40,782 nt of DNA from Lachnospiraceae bacterium. Lineage in GTDB: Bacteria > Bacillota > Clostridia > Lachnospirales > Lachnospiraceae. A model generated the notes under the pieces. It had not been told where the DNA came from. It was given only the letters and a program-made list of their open reading frames with translations, and ran no database searches. The stretch lies in NCBI GenBank assembly GCA_017617545.1, contig JAFZVZ010000010.1, forward strand, positions 1 through 40,782, given 5' to 3'. Position numbers and translations under genes: made by a program. Below, in pieces: positions 7,944 to 16,430 of this stretch (position 1 is its first letter; every line of letters begins with the position of its first letter).

Positions 7944-8543
7944 ATGAACGGAAAGAAAGTTTTGCTGGCAGCAGCGGGCGTGCTCATCCTGGGAGCAGTG
8001 ACGTTTGCTATATGGAAAATGACCGGAGAGAAGCCCGGGAATGCTTCGGAAGAAAGAAAAACCGCATCGGTGACAGAAACCCCGGATCCTACACCGGAAA
8101 CGCAGGAGGAATGGGCGGAGAGAATCCGTCAGATGCGGAAGAATGCGGAGAGCGGAGGGACGGTGGATTTTCACGAGAACGATCTCTTCACTATCCGTGT
8201 TTCCATGAAGGATGTAAACGACCCGGTGTATATTATGACGCTTACGTACAAACTTGGTGGCGATGTCATGGGAATGCAGACGACAGCGCAGTATGATCAG
8301 AAACCGATCGAGAACGATCCCGGCTTTACTCTGTCACCGTTGGAGTTCCCCGAGGGGTGTACTACGGAGGGCTTCTCCTTCTGGCTCGGAATTTACGACA
8401 AGGAAGAGGAAGGAGAGGACGAACCGGAACACTTCTGTGAAACGGAGTTGTGTGAGGCATTTACACCGGAATACGGTGAGACGTATGAGTTTGTATTGTC
8501 CGGATCGTATGAGAAAGGGTTTGTACTGACACGAAAAAATTAA
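7944..8543 (+). CDS. Membrane-anchored accessory protein of the transporter operon
   Basis: A 199-residue protein with a single N-terminal membrane segment (VLLAAAGVLILGAVTFAIW, about residues 6-24) and no lipobox, then a short linker (TPDPTPET) and an extracellular domain of about 150 residues containing two cysteines near CETELC and an FSFWLG motif. I do not recognise a family. The ATG at 7944 has GTGGGGGA about 10 nt upstream; a GTG at 7926 would add six residues. It lies 27 nt after the permease and ends before a strong terminator, so it belongs to the transporter operon and could be a surface accessory or inhibitor-binding protein; that role is only inferred. Confidence 0.7.
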   Translation: MNGKKVLLAAAGVLILGAVTFAIWKMTGEKPGNASEERKTASVTETPDPTPETQEEWAERIRQMRKNAESGGTVDFHENDLFTIRVSMKDVNDPVYIMTLTYKLGGDVMGMQTTAQYDQKPIENDPGFTLSPLEFPEGCTTEGFSFWLGIYDKEEEGEDEPEHFCETELCEAFTPEYGETYEFVLSGSYEKGFVLTRKN

Positions 8544-8545
8544 AA

Positions 8546-8657
8546 CCGTGAAAACGGTGAGGCTGTCGCACAATGGTAGGAGACATTGATGTCTCAGGAC
8601 AGTTCTCCTGAAATGGCCGAATCGGGGAGTGCCGCGCAGTGCGGCGCTCCCCTTTTT
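8546..8657 (+). ncRNA. Possible structured RNA in the 3' untranslated region, ending in a terminator
   Basis: After the stop codon the sequence folds as a row of hairpins: CCGT-GAAA-ACGG (8546-8557, GNRA loop), GAGACA-TTGA-TGTCTC (8580-8595), TCAGGA-N6-TCCTGA (8594-8611, sharing two bases with the second) and the terminator at 8624-8657. CTGTC (8563-8567) can also pair with GACAG (8598-8602). It matches no riboswitch or RNA family I know. It may be a stable 3' RNA or a processed small RNA, or simply mRNA tail structure. Confidence 0.35.
8624..8657 (+). terminator. Rho-independent terminator of the transporter operon
   Basis: GGGGAG-T-GCCGC (8624-8635) pairs with GCGGC-G-CTCCCC (8641-8652) around a GCAGT loop, followed by T5. 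Confidence 0.9.
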
Positions 8658-8694
8658 GGAGGGGATAATACATCATTACAGAGGTGGGTTTTCC

Positions 8695-8723
8695 TTGTGT
8701 TTCAAAGGCAAATAGGGTATAAT
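8695..8723 (+). promoter_or_regulatory. Promoter of the DUF3298-like lipoprotein gene
   Basis: TTGTGT at 8695-8700 and TATAAT at 8718-8723 with a 17-bp spacer. The interval 8544-8816 holds no gene. Confidence 0.65.
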
Positions 8724-8816
8724 ATAGAGTAATCGTGCGACGCCCGCGAGTGCGTTGCGGAAAATGAAAGAGACCGCCATTCATGACGGCGCGATATGGA
8801 GGAAAATGAGAAGACA

Positions 8817-10226
8817 ATGAGGATGAAGAAGAACCTTACCGGATGGCTGCTGATCCTGCTTTTTGTGCTGGTTCTGACAGGCTGCGACGGATCGAAGGAT
8901 CCGGAGGAGCGAGGCTCCGGCAGGAAGGCGACGGCAACGCCGACGCAGGCAGAGAGCGAGACTCCGACACCGACGGAAGTGCCCGAGGTAACGCCGACAG
9001 AGGTGCCCGAGGTTACTCCGACGGAAGCACCCGAGATAACACCGACGGAAGTACCCGAGATAACACCGACCGATGTGCCGGAAGCGACGCCGACGCCGGT
9101 TGAGCCACCGAAGGTGGCCGTGTCGGAAGGTCCTCTGCACATTATCGGAAAGGTATATTACGAGAGCGGGCAGGGTTACGGATACAGCAATCAGGGGAGC
9201 ATGATCGCGGAGCAGATGTATCTGGTCGAGGACGGGTATCTCGATCTGATGCACCAGGTGACGGAGAGTAACTTCCGGGCGCTTAAGGAGCTGATCGGAT
9301 TTAACGAAAAGTCCGTAGATGCGAAGGATGCGGGATTGAATGTGGACGACTGGTCATTCATGTGCTCGTACGAGCGGGTGAGATCGGATTCCGTTCTCTT
9401 CAGCTACCGGCAGAAGTTCACGTATTGCGAGGGCGCAACAACGAAGGAGATCAGTGTCGGCAAAACCTTCCGCACCGCAACCGGGGAAGCCGTGACGCTT
9501 CGCAGCCTTGTCACTGATTATGATCAGCTGCAGAAGATCGTGGCAGAGAGTATTCGGAAGACCTGGGACGGAAAGCTTACGGATCCCGGCTGGCAGGAGT
9601 ATGTTACGGGTTTGTTTGAGTCCGGCGATATCAGCTGGATGGCCACGGAGACGGGCATCCTGATCTGGTTTTTGGAGGGAGAGCTGGTCGATTCTCAGTA
9701 CCATGAACCGATGTTTGAGGTAAAGGTTACGGAGTATCCGGCACTGTTCGAGGCGGCGTACGTCGGCGACTACAACAGTTCCCTCTCCATGAAAGTGTTC
9801 GACTATGAGAAGAATCGCACGAAGACGTTCAATAAGATCGTGACGGAGCTTGTCCGCGGCATCGGCAGCATGTCGGAACAGCAGGTCAAGGGTATCCTGG
9901 AACAGGCCGGTCTTACGTACGATGACGAGGGGATCGAGGCAGGATTTATCGTCCGTGATCCGGACGAACCGGACCGGATCTACGACATCTATTTCAGCGA
10001 GACGGATACCGGAAGGATCCTGAACACTGTCGGCTTTGACTGGTGTTATGTGAGAAACGGGGGGCGGGACGGTAAGACGGTATGCGAGTATGTCGCATAC
10101 ATCCCGGAGAGCTCCGAGAGATGTGACCGGAACCTTTACGGGTTCTTCGACAACGCGGAGATCCTCAGCCAGATGGAGTTCGGATTCATCCGCCACTATA
10201 CGCAGGACGGAGAGCACCTGCGATAA
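8817..10226 (+). CDS. Surface lipoprotein with Thr-Pro stalk and DUF3298-like domain
   Basis: About 469 residues: a signal peptide ending in lipobox LTGC, a Thr/Pro/Glu/Val stalk made of near-repeats of EVTPTEVP and EITPTEVP, then a folded extracellular part. The central region (TATGEAVTLRSLV, later TGILIWFLEGEL and MFEVKVTEYPALF) resembles DUF3298, the C-terminal domain of RsiV-type anti-sigma factors and PdaC. A further ~120 C-terminal residues are of unknown fold. The start is uncertain: in-frame ATGs at 8796, 8817 and 8823 are possible and GGAGG lies at 8798-8802, poorly spaced for each. I chose 8817 because it gives a compact signal peptide. The GH39 gene follows 31 nt after the stop. 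Confidence 0.75.
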   Translation: MRMKKNLTGWLLILLFVLVLTGCDGSKDPEERGSGRKATATPTQAESETPTPTEVPEVTPTEVPEVTPTEAPEITPTEVPEITPTDVPEATPTPVEPPKVAVSEGPLHIIGKVYYESGQGYGYSNQGSMIAEQMYLVEDGYLDLMHQVTESNFRALKELIGFNEKSVDAKDAGLNVDDWSFMCSYERVRSDSVLFSYRQKFTYCEGATTKEISVGKTFRTATGEAVTLRSLVTDYDQLQKIVAESIRKTWDGKLTDPGWQEYVTGLFESGDISWMATETGILIWFLEGELVDSQYHEPMFEVKVTEYPALFEAAYVGDYNSSLSMKVFDYEKNRTKTFNKIVTELVRGIGSMSEQQVKGILEQAGLTYDDEGIEAGFIVRDPDEPDRIYDIYFSETDTGRILNTVGFDWCYVRNGGRDGKTVCEYVAYIPESSERCDRNLYGFFDNAEILSQMEFGFIRHYTQDGEHLR

Positions 10227-10257
10227 CTGCACAGAATATAAAACGGAGGGTTTTACT

Positions 10258-11760
10258 ATGGCAAAAACTGTGATCAATGTGAAGGGCACGGAGTCGATCC
10301 CGTTCCACAACAACGTGGATTTCTGCGTCGGTACGGGACGCATGGGGCTTGCGCTCACGGAGGAGTATCTGAAAGAGTTGTCGTTCGTGCAGGACATCAT
10401 CGGCTTCAGGCACATCCGCGGTCACGGACTGTTCGCGGACGATATGGCGATCTATCAAAGACGCGTTGACTGGTTCACCAAGAAGGAGACCATCGAGTAT
10501 AATTTTACGTATCTCGACCGCGTGATGGATGCGTATCTTGCGAGAAATATCGTGCCGTTTTTGGAGCTTGGGTTTATGCCGAAGGCACTGGCGAGCGGAG
10601 AGCAGACAATCTTCTACTGGCAGGGCAACACGACGCCGCCGAAGGAGTATGAGGAGTGGACGAAGCTTGTGACGGTGACGTTGGCGCACCTTGTGAAGCG
10701 CTACGGCGAGCAGGTGTACAGCTGGCCGATCGAGGTATGGAACGAGCCGAACCTTCCGGGATTCTGGAAGGACGCGAGCATGGACGAGTATTTCAAACTG
10801 TTCAAGGAGACGTTCCTCGCGATCAAGGCGCTCGATCCCCGTTTCCGCATCGGCGGACCCGCGATCTGCGGCGTGCGCGATGAGGAGTGGATGAAGGCAT
10901 TTTTCGACTTCTGCAAGAAGGAGAAGATCAAGCCCGATTTTGCGACGAGACATCACTATACGACCGAGATGCCGGCACCGTCCGGACACTACGGATACCA
11001 GAAGCTCTCGGATCCGCAGCTCGGGTTCGACAACCTGCAGTCCTCGCGCGACATCATCGATTCGTACAAGGAATTCAAGGGCATGGAGATGCATTTGACG
11101 GAGTTCAACACCTCCTACATCCCGAACAACCCGCTGCATGACACGAATGAAAATGCGGCATATCTGGCGTATCAGCTTGAGCGTCTCGGTGAGACCTCGT
11201 ACTCGTACTCCTACTGGACGTTCGGCGACGTGTTCGAGGAGAGAGGCGTTCCGTTCACGCTGTTCCACGGCGGGTTCGGCCTCGTGGCTCACGGCTGCAT
11301 CCCGAAGCCCACGTTCTGGACATTTGCATTTTTCAAGAGACTGCAGGAGATCAACGCGGAAAATTGCGCCTACAAGGGCAAGAACGCCGTGGTCGTGCGC
11401 AAGCCCGAGGGCGGCTACCGCGCGGTGCTCTGGAATATGACCGACGATGACACGCAGGTTACGCTGAAGCTTGAGGCGGACGCGAAGGAATACACGGTGC
11501 TCTGTGAGACCGTTGACCCGATCACCTGCAACCCGGTGAAGGCATGGCACGACATGGGCGAGCCGAAGAACCCGACGCCCGCGCAGGTGGAGACGATCCG
11601 CAAGTTTGCGTATCCGTTCGCCGAGAGCGCGATCGTGAAGCGCCTTCGCGGCGTGATTTCCGTGCCGGTGACGCTGCGCGGACAGGGCGTGGTTTACCTC
11701 GACATCACGGAGCGCGAGTTTGAGGGAGACCGCGGTTATACGTACGAGCGCAGATTTTAG
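10258..11760 (+). CDS. GH39 beta-xylosidase, cytoplasmic
   Basis: A 500-residue glycoside hydrolase family 39 protein that should release xylose from the non-reducing end of xylo-oligosaccharides. The acid/base glutamate is E163 in WNEPN and the nucleophile E282 in LTEFNTS; RHIRGHG near the N terminus and YSYWTFGD near residue 318 are also typical. Length matches XynB-type enzymes. It has no signal peptide, so it acts on imported oligosaccharides. ACGGAGGG lies about 7 nt before the ATG. It is probably co-transcribed with the upstream lipoprotein gene, since I see no promoter in the 31-nt gap, although the two have no obvious functional link. Confidence 0.92.
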   Translation: MAKTVINVKGTESIPFHNNVDFCVGTGRMGLALTEEYLKELSFVQDIIGFRHIRGHGLFADDMAIYQRRVDWFTKKETIEYNFTYLDRVMDAYLARNIVPFLELGFMPKALASGEQTIFYWQGNTTPPKEYEEWTKLVTVTLAHLVKRYGEQVYSWPIEVWNEPNLPGFWKDASMDEYFKLFKETFLAIKALDPRFRIGGPAICGVRDEEWMKAFFDFCKKEKIKPDFATRHHYTTEMPAPSGHYGYQKLSDPQLGFDNLQSSRDIIDSYKEFKGMEMHLTEFNTSYIPNNPLHDTNENAAYLAYQLERLGETSYSYSYWTFGDVFEERGVPFTLFHGGFGLVAHGCIPKPTFWTFAFFKRLQEINAENCAYKGKNAVVVRKPEGGYRAVLWNMTDDDTQVTLKLEADAKEYTVLCETVDPITCNPVKAWHDMGEPKNPTPAQVETIRKFAYPFAESAIVKRLRGVISVPVTLRGQGVVYLDITEREFEGDRGYTYERRF

Positions 11761-11859
11761 GAAACGTGGATTCATTGGAAGATTTCGGTATTTCGAGATC
11801 AGCGGATCCGAAACAGACGCGCCGGGGCGTCAGAAGATTCCCGGGCATGAGGGGTAAAA

Positions 11860-11900
11860 TATAATACGGTCCGGGGAGTGCCGGCAACGGGGCTCCCCGG
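11860..11900 (+). promoter_or_regulatory. -10 box and leader hairpin before the Pcp fusion gene
   Basis: TATAAT at 11860-11865 has no clear -35 partner. It is followed by an 8-bp hairpin CCGGGGAG (11871-11878) with CTCCCCGG (11893-11900) that ends 15 nt before the start codon and has no T run, so it is more likely a leader hairpin than a terminator. Its stem resembles the terminator at 8624. Confidence 0.4.
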
Positions 11901-11915
11901 TGTAAAGGGGTTTCT

Positions 11916-13799
11916 ATGAAAGTGGTGGTGACCGGTTTTGAACCGTTCGGAAAATTCACGATCAACTCTTCGGAGCGCGCGGTTTCGCGGCTCCCGAAGT
12001 CGCTCGGCGGCAATGAGATCGTCACGGCGATCCTGCCGGTGTCGTACACAAGAAGCGACACGATACTCCTGGATCTGATGCGCAGTGTGAACCCGGACGC
12101 GGTTGTGTGCGTCGGGCTGAACGCGTCCGCTTCGGACATCCGTGTGGAATCCACGGCGGGCAACTACGCGCACTCGGAGGAAGAGGACGCGGACCACAAT
12201 CTGTGGCTGTACCGCTCCATCGACATGAGCGGTGCGCCGTCGTACCGTTCGACACTTCCGATCGAGGAGATCGTCCGCAACGTAAAGAACGCCGGGATCG
12301 CGGCGGAGATCTCGCACTCGGCGGGAACGTTCGTGTGCAACTGCCTGATGTATCAGACGCTCCGCGCGTGCGAGACAGAGTTCACGGGCGTAAAATGCGG
12401 TTTCGTTCATGTGCCGGCGCTGCCGGAGCAGAGCGCGGAAACCGGACAGCCGGGAATGCCGCTTGACATGATCGTACAGGCGTTGTGCATCGCCATCGGA
12501 ACGGTGATCGATCCGGAGAGCGATGGTGTGCTTGCCCCGGGAGAGAGCGTAGACACGCAGACTGCGGACGCACAGACTGCGGATGCAGCGGTTACGGACA
12601 CACCGGCAGAGGAAACGACCGCACAGTCTGCAGAGAGCGTGGCAGAGCCCGCTACGGCAGCGGACAGCGACGCGGATGACGACGATGAGTTCGGTTCGCT
12701 CGCGGGGATTACGCCCGCGATGCTTGCAGCACTCGATGACGATGATGACGATGAGCCCGAGCCCGGGGTGAATGCTGCCCCGACGGTCGCGCCCGTTGCG
12801 GATAATGAAGCAGCGGACCGGAATGCCGGAGCAACAACGTCAGTTCAGAATATCAGTGAAACTGCATCGCCCGCGCAGTATGCGGGAGCGGTGACGAAAG
12901 CTGTTTCCGAAGCCGGTACGGCAGTGTCCGCGGCAGCGGAGATTGCTCGGGATACAGGCGAAACACAAGCGCCCGCAGGTGAGGCGAAGACGGGCAGCGC
13001 GGCCGAGGCTGCGGTAGCTTATTTTTCGAAGATTAAGAAAGACAAGGTGCTTCGTGACAGGGAGCAGGTCGCGGAATCGGAGATCTATTACGGCGGTCCG
13101 AAGAAGAACACGCAGCCGGACGGCGCGAAGACCGAATCGGTGCTGAAGAGAATTTCGGGAAGCGTGCCGGAGAAGATCACGACGACTTCGGACGCGCCCA
13201 GAGAGACGCTGTTTGAGCCGCCGCGTGAGCGGGCGATCATCGACACGAAGGATTACCGCGTATTTTCCGTCGACAACAAATACCGCGGCTCAGGCGATCA
13301 GATGGGTCAGATGACGCTCACGGAGTTCATGGACGAGTTCATCCCCGAGCGGCAGAAGACGGAGCAGGAGCTTCGCGAGGAGGAGAAACGGACGCTGATC
13401 CACGAGGGCGATGCCCGCGACCCGCGCACGTATCCGGAGCGCGTGGCACTGCGCGAGGAGGCGAAGCGCAAGGAGGACGCGAAGGACCATATCGCGTTCG
13501 GAGATCTCTTTGTCATGAGTGAGACGATGCGCGCGATGGGGAAGACCGTGAACAAGAGCGTTCTTGTGGACGGCGACATTCATGCGCTTCTCTACACCGC
13601 GATCGAGGACGGCGGTGACATCTGGGCGTACCACATTGTGGAGCTGGACGCTAAGGGTAAGGCGATGCTCGGGGAGATCGGTGATCTTCCGGTATACGCG
13701 ATGGCCTACGAAAAATATTACGTCTTCCGTGCGTTAACGGAATTTAAAAAGATTGTTTGCGACAGGGACACCTACGAGATCAGTCTTGTGGACCTGTGA
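11916..13799 (+). CDS. Pyrrolidone-carboxyl peptidase fused to a long acidic extension
   Basis: A 627-residue protein. Residues 1-205 are a complete peptidase C15 (pyroglutamyl peptidase I, Pcp), which removes N-terminal pyroglutamate from peptides: VTGFEPFG at the start, catalytic E78 (IRVES), C141 (SAGTFVCN) and H165 (GFVHVPALPEQ). Ordinary Pcp is about 200-215 residues. Here another 420 follow: residues ~206-440 are low complexity, rich in Ala, Thr, Glu and Asp with poly-Asp runs, and ~440-627 look folded, with a charged helix (ERQKTEQELREEEKR) and a C-terminal alpha/beta-like part. I do not recognise that last domain. No signal peptide, so cytoplasmic. It heads a tightly packed set with the genes at 13836, 14715 and 16092. 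The Pcp call is firm; the extension's function is unknown. Confidence 0.85.
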   Translation: MKVVVTGFEPFGKFTINSSERAVSRLPKSLGGNEIVTAILPVSYTRSDTILLDLMRSVNPDAVVCVGLNASASDIRVESTAGNYAHSEEEDADHNLWLYRSIDMSGAPSYRSTLPIEEIVRNVKNAGIAAEISHSAGTFVCNCLMYQTLRACETEFTGVKCGFVHVPALPEQSAETGQPGMPLDMIVQALCIAIGTVIDPESDGVLAPGESVDTQTADAQTADAAVTDTPAEETTAQSAESVAEPATAADSDADDDDEFGSLAGITPAMLAALDDDDDDEPEPGVNAAPTVAPVADNEAADRNAGATTSVQNISETASPAQYAGAVTKAVSEAGTAVSAAAEIARDTGETQAPAGEAKTGSAAEAAVAYFSKIKKDKVLRDREQVAESEIYYGGPKKNTQPDGAKTESVLKRISGSVPEKITTTSDAPRETLFEPPRERAIIDTKDYRVFSVDNKYRGSGDQMGQMTLTEFMDEFIPERQKTEQELREEEKRTLIHEGDARDPRTYPERVALREEAKRKEDAKDHIAFGDLFVMSETMRAMGKTVNKSVLVDGDIHALLYTAIEDGGDIWAYHIVELDAKGKAMLGEIGDLPVYAMAYEKYYVFRALTEFKKIVCDRDTYEISLVDL

Positions 13800-13835
13800 T
13801 TGCAGGCACAGCCTGCGGAAAGGAGTATTTGGGGC

Positions 13836-14711
13836 ATGAAACGATGGATGGTGATGATCGGTATCGGGCTCTCGATGCTCCTTTTGCTTTCGGTCGGACG
13901 TGTTTCCGCGGGTGCGGCGGCGAAGCCGACGGCAACACCCACGCCGACACCGAGTCCGACGCCGATGGTGTACCAGCAGATCGCGACGTCGCGCGAGGCG
14001 ACCCATCCGGACCGCTGGACCGACGTGTTCGGCAACGAGATCCTGCTGGACGGAAGAACGGACTGCGGCAACATTGTTGTGTCCTTCACCGTAGGGCAGG
14101 GGCGCGAGCCGGAGTCGTCCTCACAGGAGATCGGCCAGGCGCTCGGCTGGCCGGATTACGATCCGGAGACCGGATCGGGCGTGCTCAACCTCGGACGCGG
14201 CGGTGAGCTCATCATCGACATGAACGCGTACATCCACGATTCCGCGGGAATGTTTTTATACATTTTCACCACGGGCCAGCCGGAGGATAAGATGACGGTC
14301 TCGCTCTCCGCGGACCTGAACAAGTGGTACGAGATCGAGGTCAAGAGCAAGGATTTTACGGCGCTCGACAAATACACCAACATCCCCGCGAAGACCAATC
14401 CGCGCTACGTGAAGATCAAGGACAGAAGCGAGACCGGCAGCGGCATCTGCATCGACGCGGTAGTGGCTTTCGACGCGGAGCCGATCGTGAAGGTGGTCAA
14501 CGGCTCGGGCGGCAAGAAGGCGTGGTATGAGCGCTTCGGCCTGTCGAAGAGAAACGCCACCGTACTGTGCGTCGGAGTCGGCTCGTTCCTGGTCATCGCC
14601 GTTGCGCTGGTGCTGATCCGGAAGATCAACATCCGCAGGCGGCGCAAAAACCGGAGGCTTCGGCTGGTGTACAGCCGTGACCATGACCGGGACGATGAGA
14701 ACGGAGAGTGA
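13836..14711 (+). CDS. Exported membrane protein with Thr-Pro stalk and discoidin-like domain
   Basis: A 291-residue type I membrane protein: signal peptide (about 1-26), a short Thr-Pro stalk, an extracellular domain of about 190 residues, a C-terminal membrane helix (VLCVGVGSFLVIAVALVLI) and a very basic cytoplasmic tail (RRRRKNRRLR). The extracellular part, with SADLNKWYEIEV and YVKIKDRS and beta-rich composition, looks like a galactose-binding or discoidin-like sandwich, but this is only a resemblance. AAGGAG lies upstream of the ATG at 13836. It starts 36 nt after the Pcp fusion and ends 3 nt before rarA, so it is in one operon with both. Confidence 0.6.
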   Translation: MKRWMVMIGIGLSMLLLLSVGRVSAGAAAKPTATPTPTPSPTPMVYQQIATSREATHPDRWTDVFGNEILLDGRTDCGNIVVSFTVGQGREPESSSQEIGQALGWPDYDPETGSGVLNLGRGGELIIDMNAYIHDSAGMFLYIFTTGQPEDKMTVSLSADLNKWYEIEVKSKDFTALDKYTNIPAKTNPRYVKIKDRSETGSGICIDAVVAFDAEPIVKVVNGSGGKKAWYERFGLSKRNATVLCVGVGSFLVIAVALVLIRKINIRRRRKNRRLRLVYSRDHDRDDENGE

Positions 14712-14714
14712 TCC

Positions 14715-16073
14715 ATGCAGCAGTTATCCATATTCGACATGCAGACCGAGCGAACACCTCGCTCAATGCCCCTTGCGGGCCGCGTGCGCCCGAAGACGCT
14801 CGCGGATTTCGTGGGGCAGGAGCACCTGCTCGGACCGGGCTGTATGCTTCGTACTTTGATTGAAAATGACAACATCTCATCGATGATCTTCTGGGGTCCG
14901 CCCGGCGTCGGCAAGACGACGCTCGCGAGCATCATCGCGGGACAGACGAAGTCGGAATTCATCAACTTCAGCGCTGTCACGAGCGGCATCAAGGAGATCA
15001 AGGACGTGATGAAGCAGGCGGAGGACGCGACGCTTCGCGGCATCCGCACCGTGTTGTTCGTGGACGAGATCCATCGTTTCAACAAGGCGCAGCAGGACGC
15101 GTTCCTGCCGTACGTCGAGAAGGGGAGCATCATCCTGATCGGCGCGACCACGGAAAATCCTTCCTTCGAGGTCAACGGGGCTTTGCTGTCCCGCTGCAAG
15201 GTGTTTGTCTTAAAGCCTCTGACCGAGGACAATATCGTTACGCTTCTGAGGCACGCGCTCACCTCAAAGGACGGGTTCGCGGACAACAACGTGTCGATGA
15301 GCGAGGATCAGATCCGCGCGATCGCGGCATTTTCCAACGGAGACGCGAGAACGGCGCTCAACACGCTTGAGATGGCGGTTTTAAACGGCACGATCAGCGC
15401 GGACGGGATCACGGTCTCGGACGAGCAGGTGGAGCAGTGCATCAGCCGCAAATCGCTGCTGTACGACAAGAGCGGTGAGGAGCACTACAATCTGATCTCG
15501 GCGCTGCACAAGTCGATGCGCAACTCCGACCCCGACGCGGCGGTCTACTGGGCGCTTCGCATGCTTGAAAGCGGCGACGACCCGCTGTACATCGCAAGGC
15601 GCATGGTGAGGTTTGCGAGCGAGGACATCGGGCTTGCCGATTCAAACGCGCTCGCGGTTGCGATCAACGTCTACCAGGCGTGCCATTACTTAGGTGTCCC
15701 CGAGTGCAACGTGCACATCGCGCACGCGGCGACGTACCTGGCGATGGCGCCGAAATCAAACGCGCTCGAAGTCGCCTGCATGGAAGTTAACGAGGATCTG
15801 AGAAATGGTCGCGCGGAGCCTGTTCCGCTGTGGATCCGCAACGCGCCGACGAAGCTGATGTCCGATCTTAACTACGGCAAGGGCTATCGCTACGCGCACA
15901 ACTACGAGGGCGCGCTGACACCGATGCCGTGCCTGCCGGAATCGCTCGCGGACCGCGAGTATTACCGGCCGAAGCAGTCGGGCGACGAGGCGGCGGTTGC
16001 CGACCGGCTCAAGGAGATCAAAGAGTGGAAAGCGGCGCACCGTGACGATTGGAGCGACCCTGAAGGAAAATAA
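14715..16073 (+). CDS. rarA: Replication-associated recombination protein A
   Basis: A 452-residue AAA+ ATPase of the RarA/MgsA/WRNIP1 family, which acts at stalled replication forks and gaps. Walker A is GPPGVGKTT (61-69), Walker B lies in FVDEIHRFNKAQQDAFLPYVE, sensor 1 is GATTENPSF, and the arginine finger lies in LLSRC. The C-terminal tetramerisation part is complete (SGDDPLYIARRMVRFASEDIGLAD). The N terminus MQQLSIF precedes the usual RarA start and resembles the beta-clamp-binding consensus QL-S/D-LF, which would give a direct tether to the sliding clamp. Confidence 0.95.
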   Translation: MQQLSIFDMQTERTPRSMPLAGRVRPKTLADFVGQEHLLGPGCMLRTLIENDNISSMIFWGPPGVGKTTLASIIAGQTKSEFINFSAVTSGIKEIKDVMKQAEDATLRGIRTVLFVDEIHRFNKAQQDAFLPYVEKGSIILIGATTENPSFEVNGALLSRCKVFVLKPLTEDNIVTLLRHALTSKDGFADNNVSMSEDQIRAIAAFSNGDARTALNTLEMAVLNGTISADGITVSDEQVEQCISRKSLLYDKSGEEHYNLISALHKSMRNSDPDAAVYWALRMLESGDDPLYIARRMVRFASEDIGLADSNALAVAINVYQACHYLGVPECNVHIAHAATYLAMAPKSNALEVACMEVNEDLRNGRAEPVPLWIRNAPTKLMSDLNYGKGYRYAHNYEGALTPMPCLPESLADREYYRPKQSGDEAAVADRLKEIKEWKAAHRDDWSDPEGK

Positions 16074-16091
16074 GCCGTTTTGGAGGATACT

Positions 16092-16352
16092 ATGGAGAAA
16101 CGCGTGGCTGTGATCAGCATCATTGTGGAGCGCACCGAATCGGCGGAGCGGCTCAATGCCATTCTGCACGAGTACGGGGAGTATATCATCGGGCGGATGG
16201 GACTGCCGTACCGCGAGTGCGGCGTCAACATCATCTGCATCGCGGTGGATGGCCCGCAGGACGCGATCTCGGCACTGTCCGGCAAGATCGGACGGCTGCC
16301 CGGAGTGACCGGCAAGACCGCGTATTCCAACGTGATACGGGAAGTTGAATGA
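16092..16352 (+). CDS. TM1266-family iron-only hydrogenase system regulator
   Basis: An 86-residue protein with VAVISIIVERTES, LHEYGEYIIGRMGLPYRE and ISALSGKIGRLPGV, closely following the TM1266 family of ACT-like (NikR C-terminal-like) proteins. In other anaerobes these are annotated as putative regulators of the [FeFe]-hydrogenase maturation system, a name that comes from gene neighbourhoods. Here no hydrogenase gene is nearby. GGAGG at 16082-16086 lies 5 nt before the ATG at 16092, so I reject the TTG at 16080. It follows rarA after 18 nt. Confidence 0.88.
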   Translation: MEKRVAVISIIVERTESAERLNAILHEYGEYIIGRMGLPYRECGVNIICIAVDGPQDAISALSGKIGRLPGVTGKTAYSNVIREVE

Positions 16353-16430
16353 GAAAGCAGGAGCATTTTCCGTACACGAAGCAACATAAGTGAAGAATGC
16401 CTACGTCGGCAGACGGGAGAGGAGGCAGAC

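Noticed and set aside
10186-11775. Long minus-strand open frame opposite the GH39 gene, and similar ones elsewhere (for example 23332-25026)
   Set aside because: They are shadow frames of GC-rich genes: Arg/His/Leu-rich translations, no ribosome binding sites and no family resemblance.
11871-11900. Terminator after the GH39 gene
   Set aside because: The GC-rich stem lacks a T run and lies immediately before the next gene's ribosome binding site, so it is treated as a leader hairpin.
16080-16094. TTG start for the TM1266 gene at 16080
   Set aside because: The TTG overlaps the GGAGG ribosome binding site that serves the ATG at 16092.
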